From: UBA2387 sp019454665
GTDB taxonomy: Bacteria; Armatimonadota; Fimbriimonadia; Fimbriimonadales; Fimbriimonadaceae
Direction of reading: 5' to 3'
NCBI GenBank assembly: GCA_045862995.1
Contig: BTVX01000013.1
Span: forward strand, 29,906 to 93,905
Length of the DNA: 64,000 bases
A model generated the notes under the pieces. The model did not search any database. It saw nothing but the letters and a program-made list of their open reading frames with translations, and was not told where the DNA came from. Positions 1 through 9,222 of this stretch are shown in pieces. The translations under genes were made by a program, and so were the position numbers. Positions within the stretch are counted from its first letter, which is position 1. Each line of letters begins with the position of its first letter.

Positions 1-633
1 ACGCCCGCATGAAGCCCGTCTCGAAGCAGGTAGTCGATCCGGTCCGCGCCAAATGTGTTGCCTGTGATCAGTTCGTTCAGGATGGTGGGCCAGAGGTGCA
101 ACGCTCGGTCAGGCTCCACCTTCGCGCGTTTCTTGGGGTCCCAGCAAAGATCCACCACGTCCTCGGGGCGAATGGGAGGAGTTGCCGAGCCAAGGATCGT
201 CCCGATCTCACTGCTCCGAATCATCTCGGCAGTCATCCGCTCGTGATTCCATCCGTCGGGAAGCAGGTCTTCGGCCGCGTGCGAAAAGGGGAGATGACCA
301 ACATCATGAAGCAGCCCAGCGATGCGGACCACTGATCGCCAGTACGCCAAGGAGTCCCTGCCGACCTTGGTCTCCGAGGCGATCTTTCAGGTCGCTGGTG
401 AGCTTCTCTTCCGAAAATACTGAGTCGAAAATTCTCGTGGCAAACTCCATCACACCCAAGCTATGTTCAAACCGGGTGTGCGTCGCCCCCGGGTAGACCT
501 GATAGGTCATCGCCAACTGATGGACATCCCTAAGTCGCTGAAATGGTCGGCTGTCGATGATTCTCCGCTCCAAGTTGTTGAACCGGATGAACCCATGAAT
601 GCCACATCGAACCTCGTGCGTCAGTTTGGCCAA
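1..633 (-). pseudogene. HD-superfamily phosphohydrolase (dGTPase/SAMHD1-like), frameshifted and cut by the window edge
   Basis: Predicted metal-dependent HD phosphohydrolase (COG1078-like). The first frame starts at TTG (631-633) a few bases after a GAGGAGG ribosome site and encodes an N-terminal region typical of the family (GIHGFIRFNNLERRIIDSRP, then FQRLR and TRFEHSLGVME). It hits a stop at 304-306. The shifted frame carries on without a break to base 1: it reads WRSVVRIAGLLHDVGHLPFSH, with the HD motif at 294-308, and later GADRIDYLLRDGLHAG. Both frames match consecutive parts of one protein, so a one-base indel, probably near 375-395, splits it. The 3' end lies outside the window. Whether the shift is a real mutation or a sequencing or assembly error cannot be told here. 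Confidence 0.8.
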
Positions 634-932
634 ATCGCTCCTCCTCTCAGTCCGGGCCGCTGCGGATCTGTGGTTCGCAGTACACTGGCCGCATCTTCAA
701 GCGCCAAAGCGGTGAGCTTGGGGCAGGGACCAGTGGGATCGCCGACTAGCATCTCTCAAGTCTGGGTCGGCATGGTGATTTTACGCCGCCGCTATTGGTT
801 CAACTGAGTCTACCATCCTCTGCGACTGGCGATCCGCAGGGCCCCGATTGGGCGCTGGCCAGCCATCTCTCAAGCGCAATCCTAAGACCGTGCGCGATCA
901 CTGTGTAGCCTATCAGTCCCTCTGGCAAGCCA
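634..932. other. Intergenic stretch, no gene seen
   Basis: About 300 bases between the divergent HD protein gene and the HMG-CoA lyase gene. Open frames here are short and resemble no known protein. No convincing -35/-10 pair or terminator was seen. It presumably holds both divergent promoters. Confidence 0.5.
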
Positions 933-1853
933 ATGTCACTCGCCTCAACCATGTATCCTCTCGCCGTGTCCGCCATCCGCATCGTCGAAGTCGGCCCGCG
1001 CGACGGGCTCCAAAACGAGCCGACGCCCATACCCACCGAGGCCAAAGCCGCCTTCGTCCGCGCCCTGGCCGCCGCCGGGCTCGCCGAGATCGAGGCCACG
1101 AGCTTCGTTTCGCCCAAGTGGGTGCCGCAACTCGGGGACGCCCAGGCCCTGCTCGCCGAACTCGGCCCGATGCCCGGCCTGTCGGCGCTCGTCCCGAACG
1201 TCAAAGGTCTGGAACGCGCCCTTGAGACAACCATTGAGCGCATCGCCGTCTTCACCGCCGCCAGCGATGCGTTCACGCTCCAGAACATCGCCATGGACGT
1301 CGAAGCGTCGCTGGCCGCGTTCGCCGAGGTGATCGGCGGCTTCCGGGCCGCGCGGCCCGATGGCTGGGTGCGCGGCTACGTGAGCACGGCCTTCGAGTGC
1401 CCCTACGCCGGGCGCATCGCCCCAGATTACGTGGCAAAAGTGTGCGATCGGTTACTCGATCTGGGTGTGGACGAGATCAGCTTGGGCGACACCATCGGCG
1501 TGGCCGTGCCCGCCGAGGTCCGCTCGCTGGCCTCGTCCCTGACCCACATCCCGAAGGCCAAGGTGGCTTGGCACTTCCACGACACGCGCGGCACGGCCAT
1601 CGCCAACGTCGCCGCCGCACTCGAACTTGGCTACACGGTGTTCGATGCCAGCGCAGGCGGGCTGGGCGGCTGCCCCTACGCCCCCGGGGCGGGCGGCAAT
1701 CTGGCCACCGAAGACCTCGTCTACTTCTTGGAACGCTCGGGCCTCGCCACGGGAGTGGACCTCGGCGCATTGGCGCGGGCCAGCCTGCCCGTGCTCGATC
1801 GGCTGGGTCGCAAGCCGGCGGCCAAGGCGCAACTCGCAGCGTTGGCGGGCTAG
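933..1853 (+). CDS. mvaB: Hydroxymethylglutaryl-CoA lyase
   Basis: Cleaves HMG-CoA to acetyl-CoA and acetoacetate, the last step of leucine degradation; cytosolic. The 306-residue length fits the family. The start of the TIM barrel reads VEVGPRDGLQNE (metal and active-site Arg/Asp loop), the strand AWHFHDTRG supplies the His metal ligands, and the C-terminal signature GGLGGCPYAPGAGGN carries the catalytic Cys. The start is uncertain: ATG 933, ATG 951 and GTG 966 are all in frame and none has a clear ribosome site. Its stop codon overlaps the stop of the convergent gene in a shared CTAG. Confidence 0.93.
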   Translation: MSLASTMYPLAVSAIRIVEVGPRDGLQNEPTPIPTEAKAAFVRALAAAGLAEIEATSFVSPKWVPQLGDAQALLAELGPMPGLSALVPNVKGLERALETTIERIAVFTAASDAFTLQNIAMDVEASLAAFAEVIGGFRAARPDGWVRGYVSTAFECPYAGRIAPDYVAKVCDRLLDLGVDEISLGDTIGVAVPAEVRSLASSLTHIPKAKVAWHFHDTRGTAIANVAAALELGYTVFDASAGGLGGCPYAPGAGGNLATEDLVYFLERSGLATGVDLGALARASLPVLDRLGRKPAAKAQLAALAG

Positions 1854-2467
1854 GCGGCCTCGACGATCGCCTTCAGCCGGGTCAACGCCTCGCCCCATGC
1901 CGCGCGCAGGCCATCCGCCTCGCCCCGCGTCTGAATGCGCGAAGGCATCACGTTCATCAGGCACTTGCCCTTGTTGTCCGAAAACTGAACGTCGATGGTC
2001 ACCGGAGCCGTGATGCCGGGGTGCTCCCACGTGAAGCGCAGGTCCTTGTCGGTGCGGATTCGCGTGAACGTGCCCTTGCAGCCCGCGTCGCACGCGATCG
2101 TGCCGCCCTCGCGGACGTCCTGCCGACCGTTGTCGCCGAACATCTCGGCGAACGTGGCGGTATCGGTCCAAGCCGCAAACACCTTGGAAACGGGCGCGGC
2201 GATGGTCTTGGTGCAGCACACGGTGTAGCCTTCGAGCAACCCGTCCTTCTTCACGACGCCCTTGTGCGCCTCGTAGGCGGCGGCGATCGTGGTCGGCCAC
2301 CATGGGTCGGTGTGCTGGGCGTAGATGTGGTTCACGGTGTCGCGGCGGCCCTTCTTCAACGCGTCCATCGCGTCGAGTTCGGCGAACCAGTCGGCGAACG
2401 TCTTGCCCGTCGCGGCCTTGCAGGCCTCGTCGGTGAGCGGGTGGTCGGGGACGTTGTTCACTTTCAT
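1850..2467 (-). CDS. SRPBCC/AHSA1-like protein with an N-terminal DUF4287-like region
   Basis: A cytosolic protein of about 205 residues. Residues 1-75 (DHPLTDEACKAATGKTFADW and following) resemble the small helical DUF4287-type region, in which a Lys-rich segment is followed by HTDPWWPTTIAAAYE. The rest is an AHSA1-like START fold (TKTIAAPVSKVFAAWTD, then GGTIACDAG and LRFTWEH). Such proteins bind hydrophobic ligands or act as chaperone activators, but the substrate is unknown. I chose ATG 2465-2467 because the fold begins there; the longer frame upstream is basic and low-complexity. It lies 8 bases after the stop of the flavoprotein gene, so the two are probably cotranscribed. Confidence 0.75.
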   Translation of the reverse strand: MKVNNVPDHPLTDEACKAATGKTFADWFAELDAMDALKKGRRDTVNHIYAQHTDPWWPTTIAAAYEAHKGVVKKDGLLEGYTVCCTKTIAAPVSKVFAAWTDTATFAEMFGDNGRQDVREGGTIACDAGCKGTFTRIRTDKDLRFTWEHPGITAPVTIDVQFSDNKGKCLMNVMPSRIQTRGEADGLRAAWGEALTRLKAIVEAA

Positions 2468-2474
2468 ACGGCCA

Positions 2475-3821
2475 CTATGACGAACGGGCCGTCCCGATTT
2501 CGACGGTCTCCTTCGCAGCGGTCTCGCCCGCCACATAGCCCGTACTCCATGCCGCCTGCAGGTTGTAGCCGCCCACCCGCCCCGCGACGTCCAGCACCTC
2601 GCCGCACAGAAACAGCCCCTGACACCGCAGCGAGCGCATCGAGTGCGGGTCCACTTCAGAGAGCGAAACGCCTCCCGCGACCACCTCGCCCTTTTCCAAC
2701 GGCACCGTCCTCACCGTGCCGAGCGGCCACGCCTTGAGCGTCTCGACCAAGCGGTTGATCGCCTTACGGCCCAATTGACCCACGGGCACCTCCGGCAGCC
2801 GCGCGTCGGCGAGCAATCGGTCGTGCAACCGCTCGGGCAACAGGCTCTCGATCAGGCTCCGCGCGCCACGCTTCGGCGCGGCCATTGCTTGCGCGTGCAA
2901 CGATTCGCCGAACCTGTCGCTAGCCTGGTCCGGGATCAAGTCCACGGCCAAAGTGATTTCCTCGGCAATCATTCGCTCTGCAACCACCCGGCTCACTTCC
3001 AAGGCGCACGGCCCGGAAAGGCCCTGATGCGTGAAAAGCAAATCGCCGCGCCAGCGGTCCGCTTCGCGGCCCTGGACCCTCGCTTTCAAGACCACGTCCC
3101 GAAGCGCCACGCCGCTCAAGTCGGCCCAATCCTCGGTGGTCTTCAGGTAGATCGGGGCGAGCGCCGCCCGCACGGGGACGATGGTGTGGCCCGCTTCCCT
3201 CGCCCATCGCCAGCCGTCGCCCGTGGTGCCCGAGTTCGGATACGAAGATCCGCCCGTGCTTACCACGACGCGCCCCGCCGACACAACGTTCTCACCCAAG
3301 CGCACCCCGACAACCGTGCCCCCCTCGACGACCAGCCCCGTCACGGGCGTTCGCAACCGCACGTCCACGCCGACCTCCTCCAGCAGACTTGTCAGAATCG
3401 CCACCACGTCCTTGGCCGATTGGTCCACCGGAAAGATACGTCCATCGGGGCGCGTGTACACCTTCAGTCCCCGCCCGACCAACAGGTCCACCATCTGCCG
3501 ATTGGTCCACCGGTACATCGCCGGACGCAAGAACCGCGCCTCCTCCCGGCGAAAGCCCTTCAACACGTCCTCGATGGTCCCCTCGTGCGTGATGTTGCAC
3601 TTGCCGCCACCGGAGATCGAAATCTTGGTGCCCAGCCGAGGGGTCTTCTCCAGCAGGATCACGCGCGCGCCCAGAGACGCCGCCCGCCAAGCCGCCACGA
3701 TGCCAGCCGCGCCCCCACCCACGACGAGGACGTCGCAACGGGGAGCGTCAGAAGGGTTCGAAGACGACGATGGGTTGATCGAGGTGGCCGTGAGAATAGT
3801 AAAGCCGACCGTCGGGTCCAA
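2475..3821 (-). CDS. HI0933-family FAD flavoprotein (BaiN/YhiN, aminoacetone-oxidase type)
   Basis: Predicted NAD(P)/FAD-dependent oxidoreductase of the HI0933-like family. An N-terminal dinucleotide fold is visible (DVLVVGGGAAGIVAAWRAAS), followed by the family signature KISISGGGKCNITH, then STGGSSYPNSGTTGDGW and, near the C-terminus, GLFLCGEVLDVAGRVGGYNL, the second FAD contact. Physiological substrates of this family are poorly known. The start is difficult: no ATG lies close to the Rossmann strand. TTG 3819-3821 is the nearest plausible start and makes the gene overlap the 3' end of the upstream propeller gene by 74 bases, which suggests coupled translation. Confidence 0.85.
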   Translation of the reverse strand: MDPTVGFTILTATSINPSSSSNPSDAPRCDVLVVGGGAAGIVAAWRAASLGARVILLEKTPRLGTKISISGGGKCNITHEGTIEDVLKGFRREEARFLRPAMYRWTNRQMVDLLVGRGLKVYTRPDGRIFPVDQSAKDVVAILTSLLEEVGVDVRLRTPVTGLVVEGGTVVGVRLGENVVSAGRVVVSTGGSSYPNSGTTGDGWRWAREAGHTIVPVRAALAPIYLKTTEDWADLSGVALRDVVLKARVQGREADRWRGDLLFTHQGLSGPCALEVSRVVAERMIAEEITLAVDLIPDQASDRFGESLHAQAMAAPKRGARSLIESLLPERLHDRLLADARLPEVPVGQLGRKAINRLVETLKAWPLGTVRTVPLEKGEVVAGGVSLSEVDPHSMRSLRCQGLFLCGEVLDVAGRVGGYNLQAAWSTGYVAGETAAKETVEIGTARSS

Positions 3822-5127
3822 ATGCCATAGATCGGACTTGGGTATGGATCTGACCGGTCCGAATCTCCTCGTCGTCCACAGGCGGCTTCGAGTCCCCCCT
3901 GCCAAAGCCTCGAACAAAGCGCCCTTGGCTGTCGAACACCGAGATGCGCGCGTAATGCTCGGCGTCCCGACGCTCGGCCACATAGACGTTGCCTGCCGCA
4001 TCGCACCGAAGGGCCGTGATGCCCGCCACGTTGCCCAGTTTCAAGCTCGGCCCGATGATCGGCCTTGTGCCACCCTTCCCGTCGGCGGGCACGCGGAACA
4101 CCGTGCTTCCCGTCCCGATCCAGATCGTTCCGTCGGGGCCGAAGTCGTAAAAGAGCGCTTCCTCGAACTTAAACGCCCCCACGCCTTCCAACACGAACGC
4201 GGGCTTCTTGCCAGCCATCTTGGCGAACGTGCCGCCAAAGACGCAGAACAGGCTGCCGTCGCGTGCGTACCGTCCGCTCCAGGCCCATCCGCCAAGGCCC
4301 GGCACCTCGTCGTCTTGCATCAGACCCTCGGCGTCTTGGCCCGTGGCCGAGAACCGGAACAACCGATCGGCGTTCCAACTGTGGGCGATCACTTCGCCGG
4401 AAGTCCGGTTGACAGAAATACTGATGCTGCCGCCCGGCAGCGTGGCGAAGGTGCTGAGCCCGGAACCGTCCGGATTCATGCGATAGATCGCGCCGTTGGC
4501 GTTGCTCGTCACATACAGCCGCCCGCGCCCATCGAAGTCGAGGGCGAACAGGTCCTCGCCGCCGCTGATGTTCAGGTGCCCGACAAGGGCCAAGCCGCTG
4601 ACGGCCCCGCGCAGGGTCACATCCACCGTCTCCGGGGCAATCACGATGCCGGATGCCTTGAACGCCTGCACATGAGACGACTGCTTGGGCTGCAGGTCGG
4701 CGGTCATCCACGGACCGTCGCTGGTCAGTGCCTTGCTGCGGGTGAGGATGACTTCCTTGCCTTCGGCATCCTTGCCCTTGTAACGCTCCACGAGGTCCAC
4801 CCAATCCACTCGGATGCCTTCCAAAACCGTGGAGGTTGCATTGGCGACTTGGAAGTTTCCGGTCAACGCGCCGCCAGAGTAGGTCAACCCCGTCAGCGCT
4901 ATGGAGCATTCGCCCTTCCAACTTGGCTTGCCGGTAGAAAACGTCGCATTGGGCGGGACCTTCCCAGCCCCATCGAGGGTCACGCTGAACCCGATGCCGC
5001 CGCTCGGAGGAGCCACGACCGCCCGCTCCGACGCGTGTTGGGCGATGCGCCCCGCGTACGCGAACGTGTCGTCGGTAGGTTGAGCGACGCCCAAGGGCAG
5101 CAAGGCAATCAATGCGAGCCAGGTCAC
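3748..5127 (-). CDS. Secreted NHL/SMP-30-like beta-propeller protein
   Basis: 459 residues beginning with a GTG-initiated signal peptide (WLALIALLPLGVAQ). Residues 35-190 form an unassigned beta-rich region. From about 195 a six-bladed propeller pattern appears: repeated FDGRGRLYVTSNANGAIYR, FGPDGTIWIGTGSTVFRVP, CDAAGNVYVAERRDA and FGPDGRLYYSHGHLDQP blades, as in NHL and SMP-30/gluconolaconase-like proteins. It is probably exported and binds a ligand or partner; no catalytic residues can be assigned with confidence. It sits 44 bases after the membrane protein gene in a leftward run. Confidence 0.7.
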   Translation of the reverse strand: MTWLALIALLPLGVAQPTDDTFAYAGRIAQHASERAVVAPPSGGIGFSVTLDGAGKVPPNATFSTGKPSWKGECSIALTGLTYSGGALTGNFQVANATSTVLEGIRVDWVDLVERYKGKDAEGKEVILTRSKALTSDGPWMTADLQPKQSSHVQAFKASGIVIAPETVDVTLRGAVSGLALVGHLNISGGEDLFALDFDGRGRLYVTSNANGAIYRMNPDGSGLSTFATLPGGSISISVNRTSGEVIAHSWNADRLFRFSATGQDAEGLMQDDEVPGLGGWAWSGRYARDGSLFCVFGGTFAKMAGKKPAFVLEGVGAFKFEEALFYDFGPDGTIWIGTGSTVFRVPADGKGGTRPIIGPSLKLGNVAGITALRCDAAGNVYVAERRDAEHYARISVFDSQGRFVRGFGRGDSKPPVDDEEIRTGQIHTQVRSMAFGPDGRLYYSHGHLDQPIVVFEPF

Positions 5128-5171
5128 GAGTCCATTTATAACACGCTTCGCGAAAACTGCACGGCCAATAT

Positions 5172-7037
5172 TCAGCGAACCCGAATGAGCCGGAACTGCG
5201 TGCCGTCGAGCACCACCTGCCCCAAGCTCGTCACGTCCGCCAAATCGGGGTACGCCTCGGGAATCGGGGCCACGACGTAATCCGCTCCGCTCTCCTCAAG
5301 GATGCGGTGGCGGACCTCCATCGGGGTGTCGGGCAAGAAGAGCATGAGGGCCCGGTCGCGCTTCTTCAGGTAGTCCGGGGTTTCGCTCCAGTGGCCCGCA
5401 TAGCTGTACGCGCCCGACAAGCCGCTGATCACGGGGTTCAGGTCGGGAATGTAGGGCGTGTTGAACGCGTCGGGCGTGTTCGGCACGGGGCTGGGAACGC
5501 CCGGGATCGCCAACACCACCTTGCGGCCGGGAATGCCGTTCAAGTAGTCCACGATGCGCGACACGTCGGAACTGATGTACGGCGCGTGGACCGTCGTGTT
5601 GGAAACGTTGCGGCGAATCAGGCTGAACTGGCGCTCCACCCACCGCATCGAAGAGCCGCACACCACCACGATGGCGAGAACGGTGACCAGGTTCCGTGTG
5701 CCCCGATCCTCGAGCGGCCGCACCAAGGCCGCCAGACCATAGGCCGCCAAGATCGCCCAAGGAATGCTGAGGCCCATCATCAACTTGCGTTGAAACAACT
5801 GCGGGAAATAGGGCGCGACCAAGCCCACGACCGCCCAAGCCAAGATCAAGTTCAACGCGGGGTTCCTGCCCGCTCCAGCCAACGCCACCGCGACGGCCAC
5901 GGCATAGACGCCCACCCACGGACCCATGGTGAGCCAATACGCGCCGGGGTCCTTGCCCGAAGCCAGCAACAACGCCAGCAAGAACACGCCTGCCCCGATG
6001 GCCGCATGGCGCAGCCGAGGGGTCGCGCCATCCTCCCTGGGAATCGAATACAGCCCCACGATGCCCAACACGAACAACGGGGCGAAGCCCCAGAACAACT
6101 GGTTGAACGTGGCCGAGTAGGTTTCCGTGGCCGCGCGCGCTTGGAACACCTGGTCCTGCTTCAACACGTGCATGAACCACAGGGCTGGAGGCAAGGCTCC
6201 CAGCGCGATCGCGCCGCCCCGGAGCAGCCACGGCCCCGTCAGCACCTTCGTGGCCGCCAGCCCTCCCACAAACGCCACCATAACCAGGCCGATGAGCAAA
6301 ACATCGTAGCTGTGGATGTTCATCAGCACGGCAAGGCAAGCCGCACCAACGCCCGCCGCGTTCCAGTTCTCGCGGGCATCCAAGACCGCGTTGAACACGG
6401 CCAGAATCAGGCACAGGCTGACCATAAACAGCCCGTTGGTCAGCATCGAGGGGAACACGAACGCCTCGGGCTGCCAAACGTCCACGGGCAACCGACCGCC
6501 CATCAAGCCCTTCAAAGGCGAGGCACCGGCAACGATCTCGCGCCCATAGGTGTGCCAGACCAGGTACCCGAGCCCGCCGCCGAAGCAGACCAACCCCATC
6601 GCCACCTTGATGATGAAGATGTCTTGCGTGACCCGCCGGATCAGGCCGTACACCAGCCACACGAAGGCGAACGTGAACGCCGCCTGGGCCAAAGCCGAAG
6701 ACCACGCCACCCCGACCAACTTGGCGATCAAGCCGAGCAGGAAGAAGTAGAGGTGGACGGTCAGGCCCGGTTGGGGCTCCACGGCGAACCGGTTGTCCAT
6801 GAGCAACCGGCCCTCCATGCCCTGGCGCATCCAGGCGGCATACACCATGTGGTCGTCGAACGCGAACGGGTTGCCGACGAACGTGGAGCCGATCGAAGCC
6901 GTCAACAAACCGAACCCGGACGGGACGAACGTGAGCACGACGCACAGCCATGCCATGTTCCGCACGTACGGAAACTCGATGCGATCCCTGACCCGAGGCT
7001 TGGGATGCACCGATACCGGGTTCGGCGCTTCAGACAC
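5172..7037 (-). CDS. Polytopic membrane protein, GT-C glycosyltransferase-like
   Basis: 621 residues with roughly 12 hydrophobic segments. A first extracytoplasmic loop, FAFDDHMVYAAWMRQ, carries paired Asp residues placed as in GT-C glycosyltransferases, which use polyprenyl-phosphate sugars. The C-terminal soluble part (about 480-621; VRHRILEESGADYVVAPIPE) resembles the periplasmic tail found in many such proteins. Assignment to GT-C is inference from topology and this loop; a specific donor or acceptor cannot be named. GTG start, 3 bases after the stop of the lipoprotein gene, so the two are cotranscribed. Confidence 0.6.
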   Translation of the reverse strand: MSEAPNPVSVHPKPRVRDRIEFPYVRNMAWLCVVLTFVPSGFGLLTASIGSTFVGNPFAFDDHMVYAAWMRQGMEGRLLMDNRFAVEPQPGLTVHLYFFLLGLIAKLVGVAWSSALAQAAFTFAFVWLVYGLIRRVTQDIFIIKVAMGLVCFGGGLGYLVWHTYGREIVAGASPLKGLMGGRLPVDVWQPEAFVFPSMLTNGLFMVSLCLILAVFNAVLDARENWNAAGVGAACLAVLMNIHSYDVLLIGLVMVAFVGGLAATKVLTGPWLLRGGAIALGALPPALWFMHVLKQDQVFQARAATETYSATFNQLFWGFAPLFVLGIVGLYSIPREDGATPRLRHAAIGAGVFLLALLLASGKDPGAYWLTMGPWVGVYAVAVAVALAGAGRNPALNLILAWAVVGLVAPYFPQLFQRKLMMGLSIPWAILAAYGLAALVRPLEDRGTRNLVTVLAIVVVCGSSMRWVERQFSLIRRNVSNTTVHAPYISSDVSRIVDYLNGIPGRKVVLAIPGVPSPVPNTPDAFNTPYIPDLNPVISGLSGAYSYAGHWSETPDYLKKRDRALMLFLPDTPMEVRHRILEESGADYVVAPIPEAYPDLADVTSLGQVVLDGTQFRLIRVR

Positions 7038-7040
7038 GCG

Positions 7041-7490
7041 TCAGTCCTTCGGCACGGGCATGCCCATGCTGACGTAAATGTCCTCGATGACCTTCTTGGT
7101 CTCCTTCGCCTTCTCGTTCCCAGGCTCGATTTCGAGCACCTTGTTGTAGAGCTTGAGCGCGGGGCGGTACCTCTCCCGAGGCTCAAGTTGCGCGTCGAAG
7201 GTGAGGTAGTTTGCCAACTCCATCGTAGTCTCGACGAAAGCCTTCTTCGTGGCGTCCGTCGCTTCGGCTTCCATGGCCTTCGCGGCGGCTTCCTGCTTGG
7301 CCGTCAGGTCGTCGAGCTTCGCCTGACCTTCGGCTGATGGCGTGGTGACCATTCCTTCGCTCTTGGGCTTGTCGGGCGCCGGGGCCTCCGTGTTGTTCGC
7401 GACCGGCTTGGAGGTGTCGTCCATGCCCATGTCGCAACCGGCGGCGACGAACAGGGCGAAGGCGGCAAGGATGGGCAGACGCTTGTCCAT
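7041..7490 (-). CDS. Small lipoprotein with a TPR-like C-terminus
   Basis: 149 residues. The N-terminus is a type II signal peptide with lipobox FVAAGC (lipidated Cys at residue 19), followed by a Pro/Ala/Lys-rich linker and two amphipathic helices. The last (YRPALKLYNKVLEIEPGNEK) looks like one tetratricopeptide unit, suggesting a protein-protein contact. It is anchored in a membrane facing the outside of the cytoplasm. It lies between signal peptidase I and the GT-C-like gene, all on the same strand. No known family is recognised. Confidence 0.7.
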   Translation of the reverse strand: MDKRLPILAAFALFVAAGCDMGMDDTSKPVANNTEAPAPDKPKSEGMVTTPSAEGQAKLDDLTAKQEAAAKAMEAEATDATKKAFVETTMELANYLTFDAQLEPRERYRPALKLYNKVLEIEPGNEKAKETKKVIEDIYVSMGMPVPKD

Positions 7491-7520
7491 ACCGCTATTC
7501 TAGACCAGCCGGACCCTCGG

Positions 7521-7955
7521 CTACTGAAGAACTTTGCCGATCACGTGGTTCAGGGGGACCGGCCCGAAGTCGCGGCTGTCCACGGAGACCTCGGGGTTGT
7601 CGCCCACGATGAAGATGGCGTTCGCAGGAACGTACCGGCGATTGCCGACCTGCTGCAGCGTCGGAGCGTCCCAGTCCATCTCCTGTCCCGGCAGACCGTA
7701 CACGCGCTTGATCAACACGTCGCCGTCTTCGGGGCTCCGCACGAGCACGACGTCGTTCGCCTTGAGCCCGCCAAACAGCCAGTACGCTTCGGTCACCCAA
7801 AGGCGCTGGCCATCCGTGAACGTGGGCTCCATGGATTGGCCCTGCACGACCACCGGGTGGGCGATCTGGCGCACCAGCGCCGAGACCCCGACGACGGCAG
7901 CCATGCCGATCATCCAAAGTGCGTAGCCATATCGTTTGCGTCCATGAATCTTCAT
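7521..7955 (-). CDS. lepB: Signal peptidase I
   Basis: Membrane serine protease that removes signal peptides from exported proteins. Short form of 144 residues with one N-terminal transmembrane segment (YALWMIGMAAVVGVSALV). Box B is QGQSMEPTF with the nucleophile Ser; box D is VLIKRVYGLPG with the general-base Lys; box E is IFIVGDNPEVSVDSRDFG. The start at ATG 7955 has GGAG eight bases upstream. It is the first gene of the leftward run ending near 1850. Many neighbouring genes encode its likely substrates. Confidence 0.93.
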   Translation of the reverse strand: MKIHGRKRYGYALWMIGMAAVVGVSALVRQIAHPVVVQGQSMEPTFTDGQRLWVTEAYWLFGGLKANDVVLVRSPEDGDVLIKRVYGLPGQEMDWDAPTLQQVGNRRYVPANAIFIVGDNPEVSVDSRDFGPVPLNHVIGKVLQ

Positions 7956-8134
7956 CGCCGTACTCCGGCCTGTAACTTGGTGATCGGCGGCTGCTTGCGC
8001 ACAACCTCACGGCAAAAGTCAAGGTCTCGGGCGTACCAAGTCAAACTCTGGCATTCGTGCCGGGATCGCCAAGCCCCAGCCAAAGTCCCATCGCGGGCAG
8101 GAATCGCGCGCCTTGGATTGAATCGAAGGTCCCG

Positions 8135-9115
8135 ATGACCAAACTGAATTGGGCGATTCTCGGCCCCGGAAGCATCTCGCGCAAGTTCGCCGCCGGACTC
8201 CGCGCGTGCGACAGCGGCAACCTGGTGGCCGTCGGCTCCCGAGACGCCGAGCGTGCCGCGACGTTCTGCAACGAGTTCGGTGGCACCGGTTACGGCTCGT
8301 ACGCCGAAGCCCTCGCCCATCCGGGTGTGGACGCCGTCTACATCGGCTTGCCGCACCATGTGCACGCCGAGGCGACGGTCTGGTGCGCCCAAGCAGGCAA
8401 GGCCGTCCTGTGCGAAAAGCCGTTCACGTTGAACGCCGAGGAGGCCCGCGGCGCCCTGGCCGAGGTCGAGCGGTGCGGCGTGTTCTTCATGGAGGCGTGG
8501 ATGTACCGCTCGCACCCGCTGACCCTACGCGTGGCCGAACTCGTGCGGGAAGGCGCCATCGGGACGCCCCGGATGGTCGAGGCGAGTTTCGGCTTCCAAG
8601 CCGGCCGCGAGTGGACCAACTTCCGCACCGTCGGCGAACTCGGCGGCGGCGCGCTGATGGACGTCGGCAGCTACCCCGTCTCGTTCTCGCGCCTGATCGC
8701 GGGTTGCGAACCCGAGCGGGCCGAGTACGTGTGCGAGATCACCGCGGCGGGATACGATGCCGTCGGCGCGGGGCTGCTCGAGTTCCCATCTGGCCTTCGT
8801 GCGTCGTTCCAAACCGCCATCCACCTCGATCTTCGGAACCAAGCGGTCGTTTGCGGCGACGAGGGACGCATCGAGGTCCCCAGTCCGTGGTTCTGCGGCG
8901 AACCCGCCGTCCTGCATCGCCGGGGCCGCGAACCCGAGCCGGTTCGGGTGGAGGGTCCGGCGGACCTCTGGGGCCATCAGGCGACGGTCGTCGCTCAATA
9001 CCTTGACCAAAGGGAGTCTCCGACGATGTCCAAAGCGGACACTTTGGGGAACATGGCGACGCTGGATGCCCTTCGCCGATCCGCTGGACTCCGGTTTCGC
9101 GGCGACGCATGGTGA
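8135..9115 (+). CDS. Gfo/Idh/MocA-family oxidoreductase
   Basis: NAD(P)-dependent sugar or cyclitol dehydrogenase of about 326 residues. The Rossmann segment reads WAILGPGSISRKFAAGL, the conserved lysine lies in LCEKPFTLN, and the alpha/beta domain contains MDVGSYPVSFSRLIAG, where Asp/His substrate residues sit in the family. It resembles the dihydrodiol/D-xylose dehydrogenase branch. ATG 8135 is preferred over an in-frame ATG further upstream because the Rossmann fold begins three residues later and GAAGGT precedes it. The substrate cannot be read from the sequence. Confidence 0.9.
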   Translation: MTKLNWAILGPGSISRKFAAGLRACDSGNLVAVGSRDAERAATFCNEFGGTGYGSYAEALAHPGVDAVYIGLPHHVHAEATVWCAQAGKAVLCEKPFTLNAEEARGALAEVERCGVFFMEAWMYRSHPLTLRVAELVREGAIGTPRMVEASFGFQAGREWTNFRTVGELGGGALMDVGSYPVSFSRLIAGCEPERAEYVCEITAAGYDAVGAGLLEFPSGLRASFQTAIHLDLRNQAVVCGDEGRIEVPSPWFCGEPAVLHRRGREPEPVRVEGPADLWGHQATVVAQYLDQRESPTMSKADTLGNMATLDALRRSAGLRFRGDAW

Positions 9116-9222
9116 CCAAAACGGCTGATGTCCATACCAAATCTGGAATCCGTTCAGGAAGGGGCCACTTTTATGAAAAGTTCCGCGATCTTTTCTTGGA
9201 ATCTGGGGAAACTTCATTGACA

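Noticed and set aside
9217..9222. Perfect TTGACA -35 hexamer before the prepilin gene
   Set aside because: No -10-like hexamer at 16-19 bases; the expected place reads CCGAGT inside the hairpin.
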